A DNA stretch of 17,795 bases from JBBQKF01 sp038326615 (GTDB lineage: Bacteria > Bacillota > Clostridia > Saccharofermentanales > UBA5734), in assembly GCA_038326615.1 (NCBI GenBank), contig JBBQKF010000064.1:1-17795 (forward strand), written 5' to 3'. The notes below the pieces were generated by a model. The model saw only the letters and a program-made list of their open reading frames with translations, did not search any database and had not been told where the DNA came from. Positions 6,861 through 13,445 of the stretch are shown here, in pieces (positions within the stretch are counted from its first letter, which is position 1; every line of letters begins with the position of its first letter). Both the position numbers and the translations under genes were made by a program.

Positions 6861-8834
6861 ATGGACATTATACATCAGACTAGGGATTTGAAGTACAGAA
6901 GTCCTTTTGGTGCAGTTCCCACAGATGAAAGAGTCGTGCTTGCAATCAATATTCAAAGTTCCACACAAATAAGAGATTGCTATTTGAGCTATTCATACGG
7001 ATTGCAGTGTTTTTCCGAAAGCAAAAACAGAATGATGCTTAAAGAACCGGCCAATTCTAAAACGAGATATGAATGCACAATTAGAGCTCCAGACGAAGCA
7101 TGCCTTCTTTTTTATTGGTTCGAAATTATAACAGATAACGGAATTGTTTATTACGTCCGAAATCAGGTATCGAAAGATGGAACAGGTGTTGTGTCAACAG
7201 CTAAACCAGTGGTAATTTCTCAATCACAAGGAGATGCAAGACCATTTCAGATAACAGTTTTTAACCGTGAATTCAAAACTCCTGATTGGTTTAAAGGTTG
7301 CGTTTTATACCAGATTTTCCCTGACCGCTTTTCAAGGGACGCGAAATTTTCATTTGACAAAATGAAAAACATCAAAAATGCGCCAGAAAGAATTTATCAT
7401 GAAAAATGGAATGAAGATGTTGATTATAATGGCACAAAAGAATTTGGATATCTTGCCTGCGATTTTTTTGGCGGGAGCCTTGAAGGTATTAGAGAAAAGC
7501 TTGGTTACCTAAGTGATTTGGGAATTGATGCTATTTACTTAAATCCAGTGTTTGAGAGCCGTTCAAATCATAGATATGACACTGGGAATTATGAAAAAAT
7601 TGACCCGATACTTGGGACCAATGAAGATTTCGAAAAACTTATTGAGGATGGTAAAAATAGTTCCATTAATATTATACTTGATGGTGTTTTTAGCCATACT
7701 GGCGCAGATAGCATATATTTCAACAAATATGGAAGATATGAAAATACTGGAGCATTTCAGGATGCAGAAGGCAAGGTGAAATCTCCCTATTTTTCTTGGT
7801 ATCATTTCAACTTACAACACGGTTATATTTCATACGACTCGTGGTGGGGATTTTCAGATTTGCCTTGTGTCAATGAAAATGATCTTATGTTTAAAGAATA
7901 TATCCTAGGTGATAGCGGTGTTGTTCGTAAATGGCTCAAAATGGGGACTAGTGGATGGAGACTTGATGTATCTGACGAAATTCCCGATAGCTTTCTTCGT
8001 GAACTAAGAAAATCAGTAAAAAGGGAAAATGACAGTGCAGTAATAATTGGCGAAGTATGGGAAGATGCAAGTAATAAAATAAGTTTTGGTTCTTACAGAG
8101 ACTTTCTTTTCGGGAATACACATGATTCTATTATGGGGTACACTTTCAAAGACGCTGTCATCGGATGGTTAAGTGGAAAAATAAATGTAATTGAGATGAA
8201 CAATTTGCTTGAAACAGTTCGTGAGAATTATCCATCACAGGCTTTTTATTCAATTATGAACCTAATAAGCAGTCATGATGTACCCAGAGCTATTACCGAG
8301 CTTTCGGGCGATCAGTGGGTTACAACAAGGGAAGAGCAGTCTAAAAAAGATTTATCTCATGACCAAAGAAAATTTGGTGAAAAATTATTAAAGCTTGCTA
8401 TGATGATTCAGTTTACTTATCCTGGGACTCCATCTATTTATTATGGCGACGAGATTGCAATGGAAGGTTATCGCGACCCTTTTAACCGTAGAACGTTTAA
8501 CTGGGAAACAATTGAAAATAATTTTAGTGAATTACATATGTGGATTACATCTCTTATTCATTTCAGAAAGCAAAATAAGAATTTTAAAAGTGGTTATTAT
8601 GAAACAATAAAGTCAGATGAAGATATTTATGCCTTCCGTAGGTATTTTGTTGACGGTAAGGATATATTCGGAAACTTTCAAGAATACGAACCGGATTCGT
8701 ATGTATTTATAAATAGAAATCCTTACGATGTTAAAATTTCTGCAGAAGGTTATTCTGGAGCTCTTTCACCATATTCTGGAGTTATAATAATTAGTGGGCA
8801 GAGGGTGTTTGAAACCGAATGGAAACCGATATAA
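6861..8834 (+). CDS. Cytoplasmic GH13 alpha-glucan hydrolase (neopullulanase / cyclomaltodextrinase-like)
   Basis: Alpha-amylase superfamily enzyme, 657 residues. A beta-rich N-terminal region of about 140 residues, possibly a CBM34-type domain, precedes the barrel, which opens with VLYQIFPDRF (148-157). The four GH13 regions are visible: DGVFSHTG, GWRLDVSDE with nucleophile D369, IIGEVWED with acid/base E398, and ISSHDVPRA with D473. The domain order and the YQIFPDRF opening fit neopullulanase/maltogenic-amylase-like enzymes better than GlgX debranching enzyme, but substrate preference cannot be settled from sequence. No signal peptide is visible, so it acts on intracellular glycogen or imported maltodextrins. 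Two ATGs are adjacent (6858 and 6861). AAGGAGG (6848-6854) gives 3 nt to the first and 6 nt to the second, so 6861 is chosen. Only 27 bp separate glgA from 6858, implying one operon. Confidence 0.88.
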   Translation: MDIIHQTRDLKYRSPFGAVPTDERVVLAINIQSSTQIRDCYLSYSYGLQCFSESKNRMMLKEPANSKTRYECTIRAPDEACLLFYWFEIITDNGIVYYVRNQVSKDGTGVVSTAKPVVISQSQGDARPFQITVFNREFKTPDWFKGCVLYQIFPDRFSRDAKFSFDKMKNIKNAPERIYHEKWNEDVDYNGTKEFGYLACDFFGGSLEGIREKLGYLSDLGIDAIYLNPVFESRSNHRYDTGNYEKIDPILGTNEDFEKLIEDGKNSSINIILDGVFSHTGADSIYFNKYGRYENTGAFQDAEGKVKSPYFSWYHFNLQHGYISYDSWWGFSDLPCVNENDLMFKEYILGDSGVVRKWLKMGTSGWRLDVSDEIPDSFLRELRKSVKRENDSAVIIGEVWEDASNKISFGSYRDFLFGNTHDSIMGYTFKDAVIGWLSGKINVIEMNNLLETVRENYPSQAFYSIMNLISSHDVPRAITELSGDQWVTTREEQSKKDLSHDQRKFGEKLLKLAMMIQFTYPGTPSIYYGDEIAMEGYRDPFNRRTFNWETIENNFSELHMWITSLIHFRKQNKNFKSGYYETIKSDEDIYAFRRYFVDGKDIFGNFQEYEPDSYVFINRNPYDVKISAEGYSGALSPYSGVIIISGQRVFETEWKPI

Positions 8835-8869
8835 AAAATACCTGCCAACGATTAGTTAGCAAGTATTTT
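8835..8869 (-). terminator. Hairpin terminator between convergent operons
   Basis: Read on the minus strand, a 15-bp stem (AAAATACTTGCTAAC pairing with GTTGGCAGGTATTTT, two U-G pairs) closes a 5-nt loop and runs into a T6 tract, 24 bp past the helicase stop. On the plus strand the same two positions become C-A mismatches and no T tract follows beyond the stem. It is therefore a strong terminator for the helicase gene and a weaker one for the glycogen operon. Confidence 0.82.
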
Positions 8870-8892
8870 GATGATATACAATTGTTTGTTTT

Positions 8893-10926
8893 TTATTTCT
8901 CGGTAATGACGATTCTTGGTTGGTCAGGACCCTGGTAAATTGTTTTCTTTCGGGATGTTGGTTTTTTAGGAACATCTGGATTATTTACGGGTGCAGCATC
9001 AGTTTTTGCTCTTTTAGGGTAATTATATACTGGTTTTGAAGACTTATCGCGATATGGAAACGATGAAGAAGAATCGCGATTTCTTCTTGGTGAAGATTCG
9101 GAAGACATTCTATCACTTGATGATGAATCCGCGCCTGCCTTAGGCATTCTGTCTCTTGATAATGAATCATTACTAGGCTTTGACATTCTGTCTCTCGCTG
9201 ATGAATCCACGCCTGATTTAGGAATTCTGTCTCTTGATGCAGATTCAGTATAAGGATTACGAGCAGGTCTTTGAGATGATTTTGCATTATCAATAGAATT
9301 ATTGTTAGGTTTATTTTCATATTCAACCCTTGCTGGCCTGTCATTATTATATTGACCTGCATTATTGCGAGGGCTAATAGAAGAAGACGAGAAGTCTCTT
9401 CTTGGTTGATCCCTTTCTGAATAACGGTCAGAAGATTGATTACGATCGGATTGTTGATTTCGGTCTGATGATCCAAAACGATCGGATTGCTGATTTCGAT
9501 CTGATGATCCAAAACGATCAGAGGGCTGAAAGCGATGCTCCTTTTTAAACTCAGAACGTCTGTCTTCCTGAGAACGGAATTGATAGGAAGAGGTAGGAAG
9601 AGTTTTAGAACCTTCTTCAATTTCCTTAAACAAATCTGTCTTTTTTTGCGAGAATAAATTCATCTTTAGTAATGTAGCAAGGAAATCTTTAAGATCGATA
9701 CCGTCATTTTCTAACGTAGAAATATATTCGTAGTATGCAGCCAAGTCCTGATCTTTTTGCATTTCTTCAAGAATGTTATTCATGTACAGCTTTGCTTTTT
9801 GAGAATCAACTTCTTTCTTTGAAGGAACTGTGCCAAGTTTAATATCGGATTTTGTGATACGAACAATATCTTTAAGTTTAAAAACTTCTCTGCCAGTTAC
9901 GAATGTAAAAGATTTACCAGTTTTACCTGCACGACCTGTTCTACCAATACGATGTGTATAATACTCAGCATCTTGCGGAATATCGTAATTAAATACGATT
10001 TCTATATCATCAACATCAAGCCCTCTGGCTGCTACATCTGTAGCAACAAGTAGTTCAACATTTCCGTGCCGGAATTTATTCATTATAGCATCGCGCTGTG
10101 ACTGTCTTAAATCACCATGAAGACCTTCTGCTTTATATCCAAGTTTTACAAGGTTTTCGACAACTTCATCAACTTTTTTCTTCGTATTACAAAACACAAG
10201 TGAAAGTTTTGGCGAAAATTGGTCGATAAGTCGTGATATAACTTCCAATTTATTGCGTTCTTTAACTTCCAAATAAATCTGCTCAATAGCTATTACAGTC
10301 ATATTCTTGGTTATTGTTTTAACAAGAACTGGTTCTACAAGATATTGTTTAGACAAATCCATTATTGCACGGGGCATTGTAGCAGAAAATAGAAGTGTTT
10401 GATGTTTTTCGGGAATTGAGTCAAGAATTGTTTTGATATCATCCCTAAAGCCCATGTCAAGCATTTCATCTGCTTCGTCAAGGGTTACTATTTTAATATT
10501 TGACAAATCAAGAGTCTTACGACGTATATGATCCATAATACGTCCAGGTGTTCCAATAACAACCTGTGGGCAACGTCTAAGTGCCCTTAATTGTATGTCA
10601 ATTGGTTGACCACCATAAACTGCAAGTGGTTCGATTTCGGGTAGGTATTTCGATAGCTTTTTGAATTCTTCAGTAATCTGCATAGCAAGTTCTCTTGTTG
10701 GGCACATAATTATTGCTTGAGTTTTGCGGTCTTCAGTATCTATACTTTGAAGAATGGGGATTGCAAATGCAGCAGTTTTGCCGGTTCCGGTCTGAGCCTG
10801 GCCAATAATGTCTTTTCCTTCCAGAATATGAGGAATAGCCTGATCCTGAATAGGTGTTGCCTGCGTAAAGCCCATGTCTTTAATGGCTAATAATATTTTT
10901 TCGGATAGTGGTAATGTTGATAACAT
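8893..10926 (-). CDS. DEAD-box ATP-dependent RNA helicase, CshA/DeaD type
   Basis: Unwinds RNA duplexes using ATP; relatives act in ribosome assembly, mRNA decay and cold adaptation. The product is 677 residues. The helicase core has the Q motif (GFTQATPIQ, 19-27), motif I AQTGTGKT (44-51), PTRELAMQ, TPGRIMDH, DEAD (150-153), SAT (181-183), LVFCNTK, ATDVAARGLD and HRIGRTGRAG. A CshA-like helical segment follows (about 370-435). Residues from about 440 form a disordered, Ser/Arg/Asp/Asn/Gln-rich tail with two internal repeat sets and a basic end (PKRAKTDAAP onward). The start at 10926 is chosen over an in-frame ATG at 11004 because AAGGAG lies 11 nt upstream, the conserved core begins right after it, and the predicted transcript starts near 11008. 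The product could equally be labelled DeaD/CsdA; family membership is firm, the subgroup less so. Confidence 0.93.
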   Translation of the reverse strand: MLSTLPLSEKILLAIKDMGFTQATPIQDQAIPHILEGKDIIGQAQTGTGKTAAFAIPILQSIDTEDRKTQAIIMCPTRELAMQITEEFKKLSKYLPEIEPLAVYGGQPIDIQLRALRRCPQVVIGTPGRIMDHIRRKTLDLSNIKIVTLDEADEMLDMGFRDDIKTILDSIPEKHQTLLFSATMPRAIMDLSKQYLVEPVLVKTITKNMTVIAIEQIYLEVKERNKLEVISRLIDQFSPKLSLVFCNTKKKVDEVVENLVKLGYKAEGLHGDLRQSQRDAIMNKFRHGNVELLVATDVAARGLDVDDIEIVFNYDIPQDAEYYTHRIGRTGRAGKTGKSFTFVTGREVFKLKDIVRITKSDIKLGTVPSKKEVDSQKAKLYMNNILEEMQKDQDLAAYYEYISTLENDGIDLKDFLATLLKMNLFSQKKTDLFKEIEEGSKTLPTSSYQFRSQEDRRSEFKKEHRFQPSDRFGSSDRNQQSDRFGSSDRNQQSDRNQSSDRYSERDQPRRDFSSSSISPRNNAGQYNNDRPARVEYENKPNNNSIDNAKSSQRPARNPYTESASRDRIPKSGVDSSARDRMSKPSNDSLSRDRMPKAGADSSSSDRMSSESSPRRNRDSSSSFPYRDKSSKPVYNYPKRAKTDAAPVNNPDVPKKPTSRKKTIYQGPDQPRIVITEK
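9088..9243 (-). repeat. 39-bp coding repeat, four units (13-residue repeats in helicase tail)
   Basis: Four consecutive 13-residue units occupy residues 562-613: SASRDRIPKSGVD, SSARDRMSKPSND, SLSRDRMPKAGAD and SSSSDRMSSESSP. The core is S-x-S/A-R-D-R-M/I-P/S-K. The DNA copies have diverged while the Arg-Asp-Arg core and the length are conserved. Confidence 0.88.
9436..9507 (-). repeat. 36-bp coding repeat, two units (12-residue repeats in helicase tail)
   Basis: Residues 474-497 contain SSDRNQQSDRFG followed by SSDRNQQSDRNQ. Partial copies lie on both sides (PSDRFG before, SSDRYSERDQ after). The two DNA units are nearly identical, so this duplication is recent compared with the 39-bp set. 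Confidence 0.88.
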
Positions 10927-10937
10927 GAAATAGGGTT

Positions 10938-10943
10938 CTCCTT
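10938..10943 (-). promoter_or_regulatory. Ribosome binding site deciding the helicase start
   Basis: AAGGAG on the minus strand, 11 nt before the ATG at 10926. The upstream in-frame ATG at 11004 has no comparable site and would lie almost at the predicted transcript 5' end. Confidence 0.7.
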
Positions 10944-11014
10944 CGTATTGTTCAAACAAATTTTGCGAAATCAAATTCTGAAAGTAAAGCAAGGTTTGAA
11001 TCACCTAGTAGAAT

Positions 11015-11043
11015 ACTATATATTTCATTGAATAGCAATTCAA
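11015..11043 (-). promoter_or_regulatory. Probable sigma-A promoter of the helicase gene
   Basis: On the minus strand, TTGAAT (11043-11038), a 17-bp spacer, then TATAGT (11020-11015). Transcription would start near 11008, leaving an untranslated leader of about 80 nt. Long leaders are common for cold-responsive DEAD-box helicase mRNAs, but no specific leader structure was identified. Confidence 0.6.
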
Positions 11044-11202
11044 TTTTCTGTAAACAGTATAAAATTGGGATATTCGATAAAACAAGGCCAATAATTCATT
11101 ATTTTATAGTGTTTATACAGCTAATATTTGATTATATTGTTTATAAAAAAACGTTAATTAATTTGCCATGTCATTATCTATATTAGGTCATCCCTAAAAC
11201 TC

Positions 11203-11360
11203 TCAAACCTTATCTCGCAGATTCAATGCAAAATTTATGTCCCTGTCGAGCACTTCGCCACAGATCGGGCATTCCAGATACGGTCTGCAAGGGTTATTTC
11301 CTTATTCCTGTAGTGACAGGAATTACATCGCTTGCATGATGGAGGGAGAATTCTTGCTAC
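11203..11360 (-). pseudogene. Degenerate C-terminal remnant of a TnpB / IS200-IS605 OrfB protein
   Basis: On the minus strand one frame reads LPPSCKRCNSCHYRNKEI then TLADRIW; a second frame continues ECPICGEVLDRDINFALNLR and DKV, then stops at 11203-11205. Joined, these reproduce the four-cysteine zinc finger (CxxC...CxxC) and the DRDxNxAxN(L/I) tail typical of TnpB C-termini. The frames differ by one missing base between RIW and CPICG. In-frame stops bound both pieces. Only about 50 residues of a roughly 400-residue protein remain, and no RuvC catalytic core is present, so this is a fossil with no expected activity. The finding depends on motif recognition in two frames. Confidence 0.78.
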
Positions 11361-11425
11361 ATGAGGTTAGAAACTTTTTTATATAAATCAAATTTGGTTG
11401 TTTTAAGTTTTTCAAAAATAAAATA

Positions 11426-11503
11426 CGATAAAAAAACCCGGATTTGCTTACTTTTCGATAAAAAAACCCGGATTTGCTTACCTTTCGATAAAAAATCCGG
11501 ATT
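11426..11503 (-). repeat. 30-bp tandem repeat (2.6 units) just downstream of tRNA-Leu, probable tandem terminator
   Basis: Units lie at 11426-11455, 11456-11485 and a partial, diverged unit at 11486-11503 that ends 3 bp before the tRNA 3' end. In the tRNA direction each unit carries a nearly self-complementary core (AATCCGGATT or AAATCCGGGTTT) followed by a run of six to seven T. Cores of neighbouring units can pair with each other to give 10-12-bp stems, including U-G pairs, directly before the T run. The array therefore probably works as repeated Rho-independent terminators. Confidence 0.85.
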
Positions 11504-11506
11504 CAC

Positions 11507-11589
11507 TGGTGCGGTTGATGGGAATCGAACCCATACGGTCTCCCACACGCCCCTCAAACGTGCGCGTCTGCCAGTTCCGCCACAACCGC
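11507..11589 (-). tRNA. tRNA-Leu (anticodon GAG)
   Basis: Type II tRNA of 83 nt including an encoded CCA. The acceptor stem GCGGTTG pairs perfectly with CAACCGC, followed by discriminator A and CCA (11509-11507). The D-arm region reads TGGCGGAACTGGCAGACGC. The anticodon stem CACGT/GCGTG closes the loop TTGAGGG, giving anticodon GAG for CUC and CUU codons. A variable arm and the T-arm loop GGTTCGATTCC follow. A31-33-type leucine features (discriminator A, long variable arm) fit the identity. Confidence 0.96.
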
Positions 11590-11610
11590 GTGCCACTGGA
11601 CGCATTGATG

Positions 11611-11639
11611 ATTATAAACATATTGAAACGTTATGTCAA
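11611..11639 (-). promoter_or_regulatory. Perfect-consensus promoter of tRNA-Leu
   Basis: On the minus strand, TTGACA (11639-11634), exactly 17 bp, then TATAAT (11616-11611). The predicted start lies about 15 nt before the mature tRNA 5' end. This is the strongest promoter visible in the window. Confidence 0.88.
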
Positions 11640-11640
11640 T

Positions 11641-11688
11641 ATCAAATTTGAAATTTATACTGCTATCAAATTTGAAATTTATACTGCT
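11641..11688. repeat. Perfect 24-bp tandem duplication upstream of the tRNA promoter
   Basis: Two identical 24-bp units at 11641-11664 and 11665-11688. Each contains the palindrome TCAAATTTGA and an AAATTT tract. The array abuts the -35 element of the tRNA-Leu promoter, in the position of an UP element, and lies about 115 bp upstream of the -35 of the divergent symporter operon. The function is unknown. Confidence 0.95.
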
Positions 11689-11803
11689 ATATGAGTAACA
11701 AGTGATAATATCACATTATAACACAAGTGCATTTTAGTTTTAAAAATAATTTAATAAATTTGGAAAATTTCAATATATTTCTTGATAATTTACTTATTTA
11801 GTC

Positions 11804-11832
11804 TTCACATTTATTTAAAAATTTGGTATTAT
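11804..11832 (+). promoter_or_regulatory. Probable sigma-A promoter of the symporter-paaK-iorAB operon
   Basis: TTCACA (11804-11809), a 17-bp spacer, then TATTAT (11827-11832); five of six bases match consensus in each hexamer. Transcription would start near 11839, giving a leader of about 75 nt. A weak inverted repeat (CCGAA near 11847 and TTCGG near 11878) lies in the leader, but no known riboswitch or T-box features were recognised. Confidence 0.6.
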
Positions 11833-11912
11833 ATCTTTTGTAGCGCCGAAATATTTTAATTTATGGTTGATTAAAGATTCGGTAGTAGAATTTAAAGAGG
11901 ATGGTGTGTAGT

Positions 11913-13445
11913 ATGGTAGATGGTATGTTTATTAAAGTAACCTTATTGGTTATATTCTTTGCAGTTATGATTGCAATTGGTATCTACAGCAAGAAAAAAG
12001 TTGCAGATGTCAATGATTTCGTTCTTGGCGGCAGAAACGTTGGACCTTGGTTATCGGCTTTTGCTTATGGTACATCTTATTTTTCAGCAGTTTTATTTAT
12101 TGGATATGCAGGTAGGTTCGGATGGGGATTCGGAGTCTCTTCACTTTGGATTGGTGTTGGCAATGCAATTTTTGGAAGCCTTCTTGCTTGGCTTGTGTTA
12201 GGTAGAAAAACAAGAAGAATGACGCAATTCCTTGATTCAAGGACAATGCCTGATTTTTTTGAAAAAAGATATGACAGCAAGTCGCTTAAGATTGCGGCAG
12301 CTCTAATTATTTTTGTTTTCCTTGTTCCATATTCTGCATCGGTATACACAGGGCTTGGATATTTGTTTGAAAAATCGCTTGGTATACCTTTCATTTGGTG
12401 TATGATTGGAATGGCTACATTGACAGCGGTTTATGTTGTTCTTGGCGGGTATCTTGCAACAGCTATCAACGATTTCATCCAGGGAATCATTATGCTTGGT
12501 GGTGTTGTATTAATGGCTATTTATATTATTAAAAATCCAATTGTTGGTGGACTTGTTGGTGGTATTGAAAAACTATCTAATATCGTTGGTAAGGATGGTG
12601 CAAATTTAGGATTAGCAACACCGTTTGGCAATAACGTTATTAATCTAATAGGCCTTATTATTCTGACAAGCTTTGGGGTTTGGGGATTACCCCAGATGGT
12701 ACACAAATTTTATTCAATTAAAAGTGAGAAAATGATTATCAAGGGTGCAGTTATTTCAACTGTATTTGCAGCATTCATTGGTGGAATTGCATATTTCGTC
12801 GGTTCATTTGGAAGACTATTTTTAGACAATAAAGTTCCACAGCTAAACGGGAAAGATAATTTTGACATTATAATGCCACAAATACTTAATGTCGCTTTAC
12901 CCAATGCGCTTATGGGAGTTGTTATTATTCTTGTTTTATCAGCTTCAATGTCAACGCTTGCAGCATTAGTTCTGGTCTCGAGCTCTACACTAACGCTTGA
13001 TTTGATTAAACAAATATTTGTGCCCAAAATGCAAAAAACAACACAGATTTTAGTTATCAGAATTCTTTGCGTTGTTTTTGTTATAGCTTCAGTTGTTGTT
13101 GCTAATTTGAAAGGCGCAATTGTTAATTTAATGTCTGTATCATGGGGAACTATTGCAGGTGCTTTTCTTGCACCATTCCTTTTCGGTCTTTACTGGAAAG
13201 GCGTAACAAGAGCTGGAGTATGGGCAGGATTTGTTACAGGTCTTGTTGTTACATTATTAAGCGCATTTAAGCTTTACCCTGCTCCTTTAGGACAATTCCT
13301 CAACTCACCCCCGAATGCAGGAGCAGCAGCTATGATTCTATCGTTAATAATTGTTCCTTTAGTAAGTATAATAACACCTAAATTATCAAAAGAACATTTG
13401 ACACCAATATTTGACAGAATGAAATCAAAGGAGATTATCGAATAA
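11913..13445 (+). CDS. Sodium:solute symporter (SSS family)
   Basis: Polytopic inner-membrane protein, about 510 residues, expected to use the sodium gradient to import an organic solute. Many hydrophobic segments are visible, from the first helix (LLVIFFAVMIAIGIYS) through at least a dozen to the end. SSS-type features include the early DFVLGGRNVGPWLSAFAYG segment, GYAGRFGWGFG, and the central WGLPQMVHKFYSIK. Family members carry acetate, pyruvate, proline, pantothenate or phenylacetate. The following phenylacetate-CoA ligase and IOR genes suggest an aryl acid, which is an inference from context only. The start at 11913 is chosen: an ATG at 11901 directly touches AAAGAGG (11894-11900) and has no spacing, while 11913 is 12 nt away. 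The stop codon overlaps the next ATG by one base. Confidence 0.9.
   Translation: MVDGMFIKVTLLVIFFAVMIAIGIYSKKKVADVNDFVLGGRNVGPWLSAFAYGTSYFSAVLFIGYAGRFGWGFGVSSLWIGVGNAIFGSLLAWLVLGRKTRRMTQFLDSRTMPDFFEKRYDSKSLKIAAALIIFVFLVPYSASVYTGLGYLFEKSLGIPFIWCMIGMATLTAVYVVLGGYLATAINDFIQGIIMLGGVVLMAIYIIKNPIVGGLVGGIEKLSNIVGKDGANLGLATPFGNNVINLIGLIILTSFGVWGLPQMVHKFYSIKSEKMIIKGAVISTVFAAFIGGIAYFVGSFGRLFLDNKVPQLNGKDNFDIIMPQILNVALPNALMGVVIILVLSASMSTLAALVLVSSSTLTLDLIKQIFVPKMQKTTQILVIRILCVVFVIASVVVANLKGAIVNLMSVSWGTIAGAFLAPFLFGLYWKGVTRAGVWAGFVTGLVVTLLSAFKLYPAPLGQFLNSPPNAGAAAMILSLIIVPLVSIITPKLSKEHLTPIFDRMKSKEIIE

Noticed and set aside
8985..9620. Open frame of 211 codons (-) overlapping the helicase tail
   Set aside because: It is a shifted reading of the repetitive helicase tail; the low-complexity DNA keeps the alternate frame open by composition.
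10927..11004. Helicase start at 11004 (26 extra residues)
   Set aside because: The extension has no good ribosome binding site, lies almost at the predicted transcript start, and precedes the conserved helicase N-terminus; 10926 has AAGGAG upstream.
11426..11503. Possible CRISPR array
   Set aside because: The 30-bp units are directly adjacent with no spacers, and no cas genes are present.
11361..11651. Open reading frame of 96 codons (+) containing DGNRTHTVSHTPLKRARL-like sequence
   Set aside because: It runs antisense across the tRNA-Leu gene and the 30-bp repeats. This type of peptide is a familiar false gene call made from leucine tRNA sequence.
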